A DNA stretch of 64,000 bases from NCBI GenBank assembly GCA_965230005.1, contig OZ245934.1, forward strand, positions 2,542,001 through 2,606,000. Direction: 5' to 3'. The position numbers and the translations under genes were made by a program. This stretch comes from SZUA-309 sp965230005 (GTDB taxonomy: Bacteria > Pseudomonadota > Gammaproteobacteria > Pseudomonadales > Azotimanducaceae). Below are positions 19,990 to 28,438 of the stretch, piece after piece. The notes below the pieces were generated by a model. It was not told the origin of the DNA. It saw nothing but the letters and a program-made list of their open reading frames with translations, and did not search any database. Position 1 is the stretch's first letter; each line of letters starts with the position of its first letter.

Positions 19990-19995
19990 AGTATA
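19990..19995 (-). promoter_or_regulatory. Probable rnpB -10 element
   Basis: TATACT on the minus strand lies 6 bp before the predicted rnpB 5' end, the correct distance for a -10 box. A matching -35 is weak. The element sits in the 63-bp gap after the rsmI stop. Confidence 0.6.
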
Positions 19996-20046
19996 CGCCT
20001 GCCTGGCAAGGTTCCGCGCACACTCGGACCCACCGCGCACAGGCAA

Positions 20047-20907
20047 TCAATCCTCTCCGGAACCAAGACCATAGAGATCCTGCTTGCGTACGCCGAGCAC
20101 CTTGGCACCGAGCCGTGCTGCCTGCGCCGGCGCCAGCTCCGCGGTGAGAATGCGCATGACCCGAGCCTGTTCGGCCGGATTCGTTGCCAGCGCAGCCCCT
20201 TCCACCACACACACCACCTCGCCGCGCCATTGCTCCGCCGCGTCCATCCGCTCGACGATGGCGCGAGCAGAGCCCACGAGATAGGTCTCGAAACGTTTGG
20301 TCATCTCCCGCGCCAGGAAAAGCTGCCGGTCAGGCGCAAGGCTTTCGAGTGCCTCGAGGGTGCCCCTCAGTCGGTGCGGTGCCTCAAAGAAGACAAAGGG
20401 CCGGGCAGCCTCGAGGAGCTTTGTGAGCCGGGTGCGCCGCGCGCTTCCCCGTGACGGCAGAAAGCCCGCGAAACAGGCATCGCTGGTGGGGAGCGGGCAG
20501 ACGGAAAGGGCCGCCATCACGGCACTCGGACCCGGCACGGGTCGGACCGGCAGTCCGGCGTCGTAACAGGCACGCACCAGCACAAAGCCCGGATCGGAGA
20601 GCAGCGGCGTACCGGCATCGCTGACCAGTGCCGCGGCCTCCCCGGCTCGCAGCACCTCGAGGACCTGCGCCGCGGCTGCCGCTTCGTTGTGTTCGTGGAG
20701 CGCAAGGGTCCGCGGCGCTTTGAGGCCAAGGGCGTTCAACAGCGTGAGCGTCCGTCTGGTATCCTCCGCGGCGATTAACCCTACCTGCTCCAGGACGGAA
20801 ACGGCTCGACGGGTGACGTCGCCGAGGTTTCCAATAGGCGTGGCAACAACATAGAGCGTGCCGGGTTCGAGCCCATCGCCCGCTTTCACTAACTCTTCCG
20901 GAGACAT
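20047..20907 (-). CDS. rsmI: RsmI, 16S rRNA 2'-O-ribose C1402 methyltransferase
   Basis: RsmI completes modification of the same nucleotide (C1402) that RsmH methylates. The 286-residue SAM-dependent tetrapyrrole-methylase-type protein has LYVVATPIGNLGDVT at the N-terminus, AAEDTRRT, LVSDAGTPLLSDPG and VPGPSAVMAAL. The ATG at 20907 gives the usual leader length; the longer in-frame start at 20976 would extend into lpoA. Its 5' end is only 15 bp from the divergent lpoA start. Confidence 0.96.
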   Translation of the reverse strand: MSPEELVKAGDGLEPGTLYVVATPIGNLGDVTRRAVSVLEQVGLIAAEDTRRTLTLLNALGLKAPRTLALHEHNEAAAAAQVLEVLRAGEAAALVSDAGTPLLSDPGFVLVRACYDAGLPVRPVPGPSAVMAALSVCPLPTSDACFAGFLPSRGSARRTRLTKLLEAARPFVFFEAPHRLRGTLEALESLAPDRQLFLAREMTKRFETYLVGSARAIVERMDAAEQWRGEVVCVVEGAALATNPAEQARVMRILTAELAPAQAARLGAKVLGVRKQDLYGLGSGED

Positions 20908-20922
20908 GGTGGTCCAGCGCAG

Positions 20923-22743
20923 ATGATCCGCCTCAGTAAACACAACGCTCGCGGCCCTGGAAAGACTTGGCGCCATGAAGGGCGTCTCATTCAGCCCTCG
21001 CTGCTGCTTGCGCTCACGCTGGTCCTTGGGGCATGCGCAACAACGCCGGTCTCCGAAGACGTCGTCGAGACCCCCATCGTTGTAGAAGCAGGCACCGCCG
21101 GAGAACTGCTGGAGCGTGCCCGCGGCGCCCAGGAGCCGCAGGCCTCTGCACTCTATCTGCAGGCAGGGCTCGCCTTTCTCGAAGCAGGGGATGACGACAA
21201 TGCCACCCTGGCTCTGAGCAGCATAGAATCGGGCTGGCTGGAACCAGCCGACCTCCCCCTCTACTACCTGCTTTCAGCGGCCCTCGCCCTGTCGCCGGCC
21301 GATGCCCGCAGCGCGCTGAATCAGGTGCCCGCGGCCTACGGCGACCTTCCGCTCTACGCGCGAGCCGCCGCCCGGGTCTGTCAGCTGGAAGCCGATCCCG
21401 AGTGCGCCCTGACCTACCTGATCGAAAGCGCTGATGGCGATCCCGCGCAGAACGAAGCGATCTGGTCGCTCCTGAACGCCACCGTTTCCATGGAGACGCT
21501 GCAACGCCCTGCTGGGACAACCCGCTCAACGGAACTCGACGCCTGGCAGGACCTGCATCGCGCCATGGTCACGGCCTTCAGCCTCGAGGAGGCCGAAACG
21601 GCAGCCCGTCGCTGGGAGCGCGCGAATCCCACTCATCCCGCCGGCCTGCTGCCGCCAGCGGCCGTAGTCGCCCTGGCTGATCGGCCCGAGACCCTGCGTA
21701 TTGCGCTCATGGTGCCCGTGAGCGGCGCTCTGAGTCGCGCCGGAGAAGCCGTCCGCGACGGTTTCATCAGCGCTGCTCTCCTCGCCGAGGCCTTACCGAA
21801 GCGGACCATCACGATTTACGACACCGCAGCGGAACCCGTCGGGAGCCTTTATGAGCGTGCTCTCGCGGATGGTTCCGACGTCATCATCGGCCCGCTGCAG
21901 AAGTCGGCGGCAAGCGAGCTCAACGCGCTCAATCCGGAGCTGCCCGTCCTGCTGCTGAACTACCTCGACGAAAACGAAGCGGCTGCCGGCAACGTGCACC
22001 AGCTGGGACTCGCCATCGAGGACGAAGCGGCAACGATCCGCGCCCGGCTCGCAGCAGACGACGTCAGCCGGGCATTGTTGTTCCATAACTACGACGACTG
22101 GTCCCTGCGCGCTCGCCGCGTCCTGACGGAGCCCGCCAGCGCAGGTGCAGACAAAACACCCCTCGCCCTGACCGTGCAGCCCTTCACGGACGTTCGCACG
22201 ATCACGGAAGCTGTTGGTGCCGCCATGCACGTGGCCGGCAGCGAGGAGCGAAAGTCCGAACTTGCGTCACTGCTGGGCACGGAGCTCGAGTTCCTGCCGC
22301 GCGCCAGGGAAGACGTGGACGCCGTTGTTGCCCTCATCGACAACGGCGAAGCCAACGCCCTGGTGCCCGCCTTGCGCTTTCATTTCGCCGACGATCTGCC
22401 CGTATACGCAAGCTCGCAGGCAGTCCGGCGTACGCGCAGCGGCGCGCTCACCACACTTGCCGGATTTCAGGTGAGCGAATTGCCCTGGTTTCTCGGCGAT
22501 GACCGGGTTCATGGCGCACTGGCTGAGCCACTCGGCCTGGACGGCAATCCTTTCGCTTCCCTCGTCGCCCTGGGTACCGATGCGTACCGCCTCAGCGAGC
22601 GCCTCGGGCCCGTGCCGGAACTGCCGCTGCTCGGCAGCACCGGTCTTCTGATCCCGGAGGAAGATGGGCGTTTCAAGCGTCTGCTTGCCTGGGGCGTCGT
22701 CGTCGGAGACGGCATGCGCGGTGCCAGCGAGACGGGTCCCTGA
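20923..22743 (+). CDS. lpoA: LpoA, outer-membrane lipoprotein activator of PBP1A
   Basis: LpoA reaches from the outer membrane to stimulate PBP1A. The 606-residue protein has a lipoprotein signal with lipobox LGAC (Cys at residue 38), an N-terminal helical TPR-like domain (about 50-250) and a C-terminal periplasmic-binding-protein-like LppC domain beginning near IALMVPVSGALSRAGEAVRDGF. Starting at ATG 20923 makes the signal region before the hydrophobic core unusually long (about 26 residues). No other in-frame ATG, GTG or TTG is available before the core. It is divergent from rsmI and overlaps yraN. Confidence 0.92.
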   Translation: MIRLSKHNARGPGKTWRHEGRLIQPSLLLALTLVLGACATTPVSEDVVETPIVVEAGTAGELLERARGAQEPQASALYLQAGLAFLEAGDDDNATLALSSIESGWLEPADLPLYYLLSAALALSPADARSALNQVPAAYGDLPLYARAAARVCQLEADPECALTYLIESADGDPAQNEAIWSLLNATVSMETLQRPAGTTRSTELDAWQDLHRAMVTAFSLEEAETAARRWERANPTHPAGLLPPAAVVALADRPETLRIALMVPVSGALSRAGEAVRDGFISAALLAEALPKRTITIYDTAAEPVGSLYERALADGSDVIIGPLQKSAASELNALNPELPVLLLNYLDENEAAAGNVHQLGLAIEDEAATIRARLAADDVSRALLFHNYDDWSLRARRVLTEPASAGADKTPLALTVQPFTDVRTITEAVGAAMHVAGSEERKSELASLLGTELEFLPRAREDVDAVVALIDNGEANALVPALRFHFADDLPVYASSQAVRRTRSGALTTLAGFQVSELPWFLGDDRVHGALAEPLGLDGNPFASLVALGTDAYRLSERLGPVPELPLLGSTGLLIPEEDGRFKRLLAWGVVVGDGMRGASETGP

Positions 22744-23096
22744 ACGAGCGCGGCGCCTGGGCCGAAGACCTGGCGGCCCGGCACCTGAAGGCGCAAGGGC
22801 TCAAACTGCTGACTCGGAACTTCCGTCGCAAGTGCGGCGAGCTCGATCTGGTGATGCAGGACGGCAACGTCCTCGTTTACGTGGAGGTGCGCTACCGCGC
22901 CAGCGACCGCTTCGGGGGCTCCACGGCCAGCGTAACGGCAGAGAAACGGCGCCGGCTGATCAATGCCGCAAAGCGCTATGCGGCGGAACGAAGAGCCTTG
23001 CGTGATCGTCCGGCGCGTTTCGACGTCGTCGCCATCAGCGGACCGGTATCAACCCCGGACCTGCGCTGGATCAGAAACGCCTTTTCGGCGGGCTGA
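22740..23096 (+). CDS. yraN: YraN/UPF0102 family endonuclease-fold protein, apparent CTG start
   Basis: The product (118 residues if started at CTG 22740) has the UPF0102 pattern: GAWAEDLAARHLKAQG, NFRRKCGELDLVMQDG with the conserved Glu and Asp, VYVEVRYR with the E-x-R/K motif, and a late RFDVVAISG. The fold is Holliday-junction-resolvase-like; its cellular role is unsettled. The first ATG or GTG in frame (22851, 22848) would delete the conserved first third. CTG at 22740 overlaps the lpoA stop as CTGA, mimicking the usual ATGA coupling, and is the best start. Confidence 0.85.
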   Translation: MNERGAWAEDLAARHLKAQGLKLLTRNFRRKCGELDLVMQDGNVLVYVEVRYRASDRFGGSTASVTAEKRRRLINAAKRYAAERRALRDRPARFDVVAISGPVSTPDLRWIRNAFSAG

Positions 23097-23101
23097 CCCG
23101 A

Positions 23102-23557
23102 CTATTTGATGACTTTGAGGTGCCCACCGCCCGGCGGTGCCTTTTCTGGCGGAGCGTCCGGTGGCGTGTCAGATGGGGAGCCTGGGGAGGGGTCGGAAGG
23201 CGGCTCATCGTCCGGTCCCTGATTGTCGGCTGTCGCGCCGTCGTATTCAGGTTCGAACATCATGCCTTCGCCGGTTTCTTTCGCATAAATCGCCTGCACG
23301 CTGGCCAGCGGTATAGCGATGGGAAACGGTCTGCCGCCGAAACGTCCGGAGAAGGACACTGATTCGTCACCGAGTACGAGGTCCCGTATAGCCTCCGGTG
23401 ACACGTTGAGCACAATTTTGCCCTCGCTGACGTATTCCCGAGGCACCTGCACGGCATCGGAGTCAGCGCTGACGAGGAGATAGGGCGTCAGGCCGCTGTC
23501 CACAATCCAGTCATAGAGTGCCCTCAGAAAGTAAGGGCGCTTGGGCAGCGCAGGCAA
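23102..23557 (-). CDS. sspB: SspB, ClpXP adaptor for ssrA-tagged proteins
   Basis: SspB delivers ssrA-tagged and some regulatory substrates to ClpXP. The 151-residue product has the folded substrate-binding domain (RPYFLRALYDWIVDSGLTPYLL, then NVSPEAIRDL and FSGRFGG), a flexible Pro/Asp-rich tail at about 105-140, and the C-terminal ClpX-docking motif HLKVIK (E. coli: LRVVK). The start appears to be TTG at 23557, 3 nt after the sspA stop. Gene pair order sspA-sspB is standard. Confidence 0.95.
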   Translation of the reverse strand: MPALPKRPYFLRALYDWIVDSGLTPYLLVSADSDAVQVPREYVSEGKIVLNVSPEAIRDLVLGDESVSFSGRFGGRPFPIAIPLASVQAIYAKETGEGMMFEPEYDGATADNQGPDDEPPSDPSPGSPSDTPPDAPPEKAPPGGGHLKVIK

Positions 23558-23560
23558 CGG

Positions 23561-24193
23561 CTACTCGCGCATCTCGAGCTCGGTCTCCGTCAGGCTGGCC
23601 CGGAAGCCTTCACGCTCGAACATGGCCTGCATGTACTTCTGCAGGGGTCGTGTCGATTTTTCAGGCAGGTTGATGTCCACCTCTTTGAGACGCCAGAGGA
23701 TGGGCGCCACGCAGCAATCGACGAGGGTGAACTCTTCGTTCATGAAGAAGGGCTTCTCACCGAAGATCGGCGCGATGCTGATGATGCTTTCGCGCAGCTC
23801 CTTGCGGGCCTTCGTGAGCACCGTCTCCCGACCCTTTCCTGCCATCAGCACGTCGAGCCGCGTGCTCCACTCCCGTTCCACCCGGGTGATCCAGAGGCGC
23901 GAAAGCGCCCGCTGCACCGGGTAGACCGGCAGCAGCGGCGGATGTGGAAAGCGTTCGTCGAGGTACTCCATGATGACGTTGGCCTCGTAGAGCACGAGGT
24001 CCCGGTCGAGGAGCGTCGGCAGACTGTTGTAAGGGTTGATCTCCGCGAGATCTTCCGGCTTGTTCGACGGATCCACGTCGACGATATCCACCGTGACGCC
24101 CTTCTCGGCGAGGACCATACGCACGCGGTGGCTGTAATGATCGCGTGCGTCGGAAAACAGCGTCATGGAGGATCTCTTGGTGACTACGCTCAT
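23561..24193 (-). CDS. sspA: SspA, stringent starvation protein A (RNA polymerase associated, GST fold)
   Basis: SspA binds sigma70 RNA polymerase and affects stationary-phase transcription. The 210-residue protein has a GST-like N-terminal domain (LFSDARDHYSHRVRMVLAEKGV, then NPYNSLPTLLDRDLVLYE) and a helical C-terminal domain with the SspA segment FMNEEFTLVDCCVAPILWRL. The ATG at 24193 is used; MTLFSD nine codons in is an alternative. It lies about 70 bp after petC, with no clear terminator between. Confidence 0.95.
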   Translation of the reverse strand: MSVVTKRSSMTLFSDARDHYSHRVRMVLAEKGVTVDIVDVDPSNKPEDLAEINPYNSLPTLLDRDLVLYEANVIMEYLDERFPHPPLLPVYPVQRALSRLWITRVEREWSTRLDVLMAGKGRETVLTKARKELRESIISIAPIFGEKPFFMNEEFTLVDCCVAPILWRLKEVDINLPEKSTRPLQKYMQAMFEREGFRASLTETELEMRE

Positions 24194-24262
24194 GCTGAAC
24201 CTTATGGAGTACTTTTAGAGAGGTGTGGGTGACCCCGGCATGCGTGCCAGGGCCCCGCGACG

Positions 24263-25084
24263 TCAGTGTTTGACGTCTTTCTGGAATTCCCGGCCGAGGA
24301 GGTAGGTGAATACGAACAGAATCACCAGGAACAGCAGAACGAAAACACCGGTCCGGTGCCGCTCGAGGCGACTCGGCTCCCCTGTGTAATAGAGGAAGTT
24401 GACGAGGTCGAAGATCGCCTGGTCATACTCTTCCGGTGTCAGGAGACCGGTCCCTTCCTCGATCACGAGCTGATCGCAGCGTTCTTCCGTGATCGTCTCG
24501 CCCGTCAGTGGATCCCGTTCTTCGCCGCCGTTGGCCGCGATCCGCGGCAGCTGCAAACAGCCGGTTCGCTGAATGCCCTGCAGATTTTCCAGGACGTGAG
24601 GCATGCCGACATTCGGGAAAATCTTGTTGTTCACCCCCATGGGACGGCTGTCGTCCCGATAGAAGGTGCGCAGATAATTATAGAGCCAATCGACCCCGCG
24701 CAGCCGAGCCACCATCGTCAGGTCCGGGGGCGGCGCACCGAACCACGCTTTGGCGAGTTCCGGCTGCATGGCCGTGGTCATGTGTTCCCCGATCTTCTGG
24801 CCGGTGAACACGAGATTCTCCAGGGCAATGTCGTGGGGCACGTCGAGATCGTCGGCGGTCCGTTCGTAGCGCTGGTGCTCGAGCGAATGACAGCCCAGGC
24901 AATAGTTCACGTAGAGCTGCCAGCCACGCTGCAGCGACGGCTGGTCCTGCAGATTCGGCGTCATGGGATCCATGGGCCAATCGATGGTTGCAGCGGCATG
25001 AGCCGGCGTGCTTGGCAGTGCCAGCACCAGCATCAGCCCGAGGAGCAGACCGCTTGCGCGAATCACGTTCTTGTTCGTCTCCAT
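24263..25084 (-). CDS. petC: Cytochrome c1 subunit of the bc1 complex
   Basis: Cytochrome c1 passes electrons from the Rieske protein to cytochrome c. The 273-residue precursor has a signal peptide (cleavage after AHA at about residue 30), the heme c motif C62-LGC-H66, the distal methionine region VGMPHVL, and a C-terminal membrane anchor (FVLLFLVILFVFTYLL). The ATG at 25084 (METNKNVIRA) is preferred to an upstream in-frame start inside petB. It follows petB by 14 bp. Confidence 0.95.
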   Translation of the reverse strand: METNKNVIRASGLLLGLMLVLALPSTPAHAAATIDWPMDPMTPNLQDQPSLQRGWQLYVNYCLGCHSLEHQRYERTADDLDVPHDIALENLVFTGQKIGEHMTTAMQPELAKAWFGAPPPDLTMVARLRGVDWLYNYLRTFYRDDSRPMGVNNKIFPNVGMPHVLENLQGIQRTGCLQLPRIAANGGEERDPLTGETITEERCDQLVIEEGTGLLTPEEYDQAIFDLVNFLYYTGEPSRLERHRTGVFVLLFLVILFVFTYLLGREFQKDVKH

Positions 25085-25098
25085 CTGATGCTCTCCGC

Positions 25099-26376
25099 TC
25101 AGGTCGTCAGCCGTTCGGGAACGGGCTTCGTTTTCTCGATCCGCGTGTACCACGGCATCAACGCAAAGTAGGCGAAATAGATAGCCGTACCGATCTGCGA
25201 CAGCAGCGTCGCAGCAGGCGTCGGCGCTACGGTACCGAGGTAGCCGAGCACGAAGAAGGTGATGACGAACAGCGCAAGCATGAACTTCGAAATCGGTCCC
25301 TTGTATCTGATGGACTTCACCGGCGAGCGGTCGAGCCAGGGCAGCGCCGCGGGGACGACAATGGCACCCGCCATGACCATCAGCCCCCAGAATTTTGCGT
25401 CGAGTCCGAAGAGCGGGAAGGTCGCTGCACGCAACATTGCGTAGAACGGCGTGTAGTACCAGACCGGCGCAATGAGCTCCGGTGTCTTCAGCGGATTTGC
25501 CGCTTCGAAGTTAGGCCTTTCGATGAAGTAGCCTCCCCCTTCCGGCGCGAAGAACACGACGGCGCAGAACAGGAACAGGAAGACGACGATCGCCGGCAGG
25601 TCGTGCCCGATCGTGTAGTAGGGATGGAACTGGATGCCGTCGAGCGGAATACCGTTCTCGTCCTTGCTGGCCTTGATTTCGATGCCATCCGGATTGTTGG
25701 AGCCAACGTGGTGCAGCGCCACGATGTGCACGAAAACCAGCATCACGAGGATCAGCGGCAGTGCAATGACGTGCAGTGCGAAGAAGCGGTTGAGCGTGAT
25801 CTCAGACATCAGGAAGTCACCCCGAACCCACTCCATGAGGTCAGGACCGATGATCGGAATCGCGCCGACGAGGCTGACGATCACCTGACCGGCCCAGAAA
25901 GACATGTTGCCCCAGGGCAGGAGATAGCCGGCAAAACCTTCGATGATGAGGACCGCAAAGATCGCCATACCAATGAGCCAGAGCAACTCGCGGGGCTTAC
26001 GGTAGGAGCCGTACATGAGCCCCCGGAACATGTGCAGATAAACGACGACGAAAAACGCCGACGCGCCGGTGGAGTGGAGATAGCGCAGAAGCCATCCGTA
26101 TTCCACGTCGCGCATGATGTATTCGACGGATGCAAAGGCATCAGAGGGCGAGTAGCTCATGGTCAGCCAGACGCCCGTCACCAGCTGGATCACGAGGACG
26201 ACCATGGAAAGCACGCCGAAGTAGTACCAGAAGTTGAAGTTCTTCGGCGCGTAGTATTTCGACATGTGGTATTCGAAGGTTTCCGTCAGCGGGAACCGTT
26301 CGTCTACCCAGCTCATGAAGCCGCTGAACCCCTTACCCGGGGGAGAAGCCACCTTGCCGTCGCTGTTTTCTGCCAT
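25099..26376 (-). CDS. petB: Cytochrome b subunit of the bc1 complex
   Basis: This 425-residue polytopic protein carries hemes bL and bH and both quinone sites. Visible features are the paired heme histidines in helix B (LHSTGASAFFVVVYLHMFRG-like) and helix D (FALHVIALPLILVMLVFVHIVALHH), and the Qo-site PEW-type loop (HPYYTIGHDLPA then FAPEGGGYF). The long C-terminus with further membrane helices is that of a full-length bc1 cytochrome b, not the split b6 form. The ATG at 26376 starts 1 nt after the petA stop. Confidence 0.96.
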   Translation of the reverse strand: MAENSDGKVASPPGKGFSGFMSWVDERFPLTETFEYHMSKYYAPKNFNFWYYFGVLSMVVLVIQLVTGVWLTMSYSPSDAFASVEYIMRDVEYGWLLRYLHSTGASAFFVVVYLHMFRGLMYGSYRKPRELLWLIGMAIFAVLIIEGFAGYLLPWGNMSFWAGQVIVSLVGAIPIIGPDLMEWVRGDFLMSEITLNRFFALHVIALPLILVMLVFVHIVALHHVGSNNPDGIEIKASKDENGIPLDGIQFHPYYTIGHDLPAIVVFLFLFCAVVFFAPEGGGYFIERPNFEAANPLKTPELIAPVWYYTPFYAMLRAATFPLFGLDAKFWGLMVMAGAIVVPAALPWLDRSPVKSIRYKGPISKFMLALFVITFFVLGYLGTVAPTPAATLLSQIGTAIYFAYFALMPWYTRIEKTKPVPERLTT

Positions 26377-26377
26377 C

Positions 26378-27034
26378 TTATGCAGTCTCCTCGTCCACAC
26401 CTACCCGAATGACGCTGTCACTCAGGAACTCATAGGGCGGCACAGGTAGATTGTCCGGCGCCGGGACACCCTTCGTTACTCTTCCGGCCATGTCGAACTT
26501 CGATCCGTGGCAGGGACAGAAGAAACCGCCCTGCCAGTTGGGATCGAAAGGTTCCGGCTGAACGACTCCGTGAAATTTCGGCGAGCAGCCGAGGTGCGTA
26601 CAGAGCCCGACGAACACCCCGATTTCCGGGCGCTTGGAGCGCCAGGGGTTCTGCGCGTAGGCAGGCTGCTGCGCCGTGTTCTGCGAATCCGGGTCGGCCA
26701 GATTGTCATTCGGCTGCTCGAGGATCTCGATCGCCTCCGGCTTCCGATTGACCACGAAGACCGGCTGGCCGCGCCAGGCGGGTACGGGACCGAGCATTTC
26801 GCCCGGCTGCAGCTTGGAAATATCGATGGTGATCGGAGCACCCAGGGCGCGGGCTTTAGCGCTCGGCATCCAGGAGGCCACAAAAGGCACCGCGGCCCCT
26901 ACAACCCCCAGGCCGCCCACGGCCGCCGTGGCACCGATGAGGAAATAGCGTCGTTGTTTGTTGAAGCCCGTCTTGTCGACGCTGGCTGGTCCGGGCTCAG
27001 TTCCTGCGCCCGCGTTTAGCTCGCTGCTGCTCAC
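26378..27034 (-). CDS. petA: Rieske iron-sulfur subunit of the bc1 complex
   Basis: The 218-residue protein has a twin-arginine-type N-terminus (KQRRYFLIG followed by a hydrophobic segment, about residues 26-55) and the Rieske [2Fe-2S] motifs C145-T-H-L-G-C150 and C173-P-C175-H176-GS. It moves electrons from ubiquinol to cytochrome c1. The start is GTG at 27034 with a good GGGAG ribosome binding site. It is first in petABC. Confidence 0.96.
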   Translation of the reverse strand: MSSSELNAGAGTEPGPASVDKTGFNKQRRYFLIGATAAVGGLGVVGAAVPFVASWMPSAKARALGAPITIDISKLQPGEMLGPVPAWRGQPVFVVNRKPEAIEILEQPNDNLADPDSQNTAQQPAYAQNPWRSKRPEIGVFVGLCTHLGCSPKFHGVVQPEPFDPNWQGGFFCPCHGSKFDMAGRVTKGVPAPDNLPVPPYEFLSDSVIRVGVDEETA

Positions 27035-27068
27035 AGCTCGTTGCTCCCGCTATTGGTGAAAACATCCC

Positions 27069-27074
27069 ATTTTA
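27069..27074 (-). promoter_or_regulatory. Candidate petABC -10 element
   Basis: TAAAAT on the minus strand is preceded by TGT, giving an extended -10-like sequence, 34 bp upstream of the petA GTG. The -35 region is weak. The rest of the 282-bp gap up to rpsI holds short repeats (see findings) and no gene. Confidence 0.45.
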
Positions 27075-27316
27075 ACATAGCTGTCCGGATCGCCCGGGTT
27101 TTTCGGGTCGTGCAGAGACAGTTTCTTCTCGCCGCCGTCGGCTGAGCCACCGAGAAACTACGCTGAATGGGGACCGTCCAACGTTTGCCGCCAGAAACTA
27201 CCGAAGTTGGAACCGCCAGAAGTCAATGCGGGGCGAAAACCCGGAGCTCGGCACCCGCCTGGCAGACAATCCGACCGCCTTCGCAGTGTTGCGCAGGGCG
27301 GCCGGTAACAGAAAGA

Positions 27317-27700
27317 TCAGCGCTTGGAGAACTGCGGACGCTTACGCGCTTTGCGCAGCCCCACTTTCTTCCGCTCCACGGCGCGCGCGTCGCGGGTCAG
27401 GAAGCCGGCTCGGCGGAGCGGTACCCGCAGGGATTCGTCCTGCTCGACGAGGGCCCGGGCGATGCCGTGACGAATGGCGCCTGCCTGACCGGAGTTGCCA
27501 CCGCCGCGCACCGTAACGCTCACGTCTACCTTGTCGGTGACCTCAGCCACCTCGAGAGGTTGCCGGACAATCATTCGCGCCGTTTCACGGCCGAAATATT
27601 TGTCGAGGTCGAGGTTGTTGACCTGAATGTTGCCGTTGCCCGGCGTGATGAACACCCGCGCTGCCGACGTTTTGCGGCGTCCTGTTCCGTAATTCTGCAT
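27317..27700 (-). CDS. rpsI: Ribosomal protein S9
   Basis: This 127-residue small-subunit protein shows the S9 signatures: YGTGRRKTSAARVF at the start, RGGGNSGQAGAIRHGIARAL in the middle, and the basic C-terminal tail ending KKRPQFSKR-like (ARKRPQFSKR), whose last Arg reaches the P-site tRNA. The ATG at 27700 is 7 nt after the rplM stop; the longer in-frame start lies inside rplM. It forms the conserved rplM-rpsI operon. Confidence 0.98.
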   Translation of the reverse strand: MQNYGTGRRKTSAARVFITPGNGNIQVNNLDLDKYFGRETARMIVRQPLEVAEVTDKVDVSVTVRGGGNSGQAGAIRHGIARALVEQDESLRVPLRRAGFLTRDARAVERKKVGLRKARKRPQFSKR

Positions 27701-27707
27701 GACCCTT

Positions 27708-28136
27708 CTATATCTCCAGCGACTGCGGCTGCTGTGCCGTGTGCGGGTGCTCGGCGCCCGCATAGACCTTCAGCTTCTTGAACATGGCCCGACCGAGGGG
27801 GTTCTTCGGCAGCATGCCCTTCACGGCTTTCTCGATGATCCGCTCCGGGTGCCGATCCTGCATGTCCTTGAAATTCATCTCTTTGATGCCGCCAGGATAG
27901 CCGCTGTGCCGGTAGTACATCTTGTCGTTGTACTTGTTGCCGGTGACGCGGACTTTGTCGGCGTTGACGACCACGATGTAGTCGCCGGTGTCGACATGGG
28001 GCGTGTATTCGGGCTTGTGCTTGCCGCGCAGACGCGCTGCGATCTCGGTCGCCAGGCGGCCGAGGGTCTTGTTCTCTGCGTCCACGACGAACCAGGAACG
28101 GTCGACGTCTTCCGGACGGGTACTCACGGTCTTCAT
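27708..28136 (-). CDS. rplM: Ribosomal protein L13
   Basis: This 142-residue large-subunit protein has the family segments WFVVDAENKTLGRLATEIA, HVDTGDYIVVVNADKVRVTG, YYRHSGYPGG and GMLPKNPLGR. It is an early-assembling 50S protein. The ATG at 28136 is preceded by a transcribed leader of about 100 nt from the promoter at 28243-28271. In E. coli L13 represses its own mRNA; whether this leader folds likewise is not decided here. Confidence 0.98.
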   Translation of the reverse strand: MKTVSTRPEDVDRSWFVVDAENKTLGRLATEIAARLRGKHKPEYTPHVDTGDYIVVVNADKVRVTGNKYNDKMYYRHSGYPGGIKEMNFKDMQDRHPERIIEKAVKGMLPKNPLGRAMFKKLKVYAGAEHPHTAQQPQSLEI

Positions 28137-28438
28137 CAGGGGCCTTTTGTCTTTCGTTGCCTAAACGCTTGGCTTGGCTCGTGTCCGAGGGCCAGCCGCG
28201 GGCTTTTTGAGGGCACTGAGGCCCCGAATTTTTGGAGGGCGAATCTTAGCGGAGCGATTTGGCGTTTACAACCGGATAATCGGGTTCCAGGATTTCCGAA
28301 AAAGCCAGAGAAAACGGGGCTTTGCGGCAGCTTTGGTGGATTCCGGGTCGGCCCTGGCCACGCCATTCGCTCCGTCCCTCGAATTCTCCCGGAGCTTCAG
28401 ATCCCATGGAGACTCCCGTGTTGCTGACACCGGCAGCC
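28137..28438. other. rplM-zapE intergenic region
   Basis: These 302 bp hold the rplM promoter and its leader. Between the promoter and zapE a weak minus-strand hairpin AAAGCC/GGCTTT (28323-28301) followed by Ts may end zapE transcription. A GCTCCG/CGGAGC inverted repeat lies nearer zapE. No coding sequence is supported. Confidence 0.45.
28243..28271 (-). promoter_or_regulatory. Sigma70 promoter of rplM-rpsI
   Basis: On the minus strand: -35 TTGTAA at 28271-28266, a 17-bp spacer, and -10 TAAGAT at 28248-28243. It lies about 107 bp upstream of the rplM start and is the only well-formed promoter in the gap. Confidence 0.72.

Noticed and set aside
22848..22853. GTG/ATG as the yraN start
   Set aside because: It would remove the conserved GAWAE and N-x-R...GELDLV parts, so it is unlikely to be the true start.
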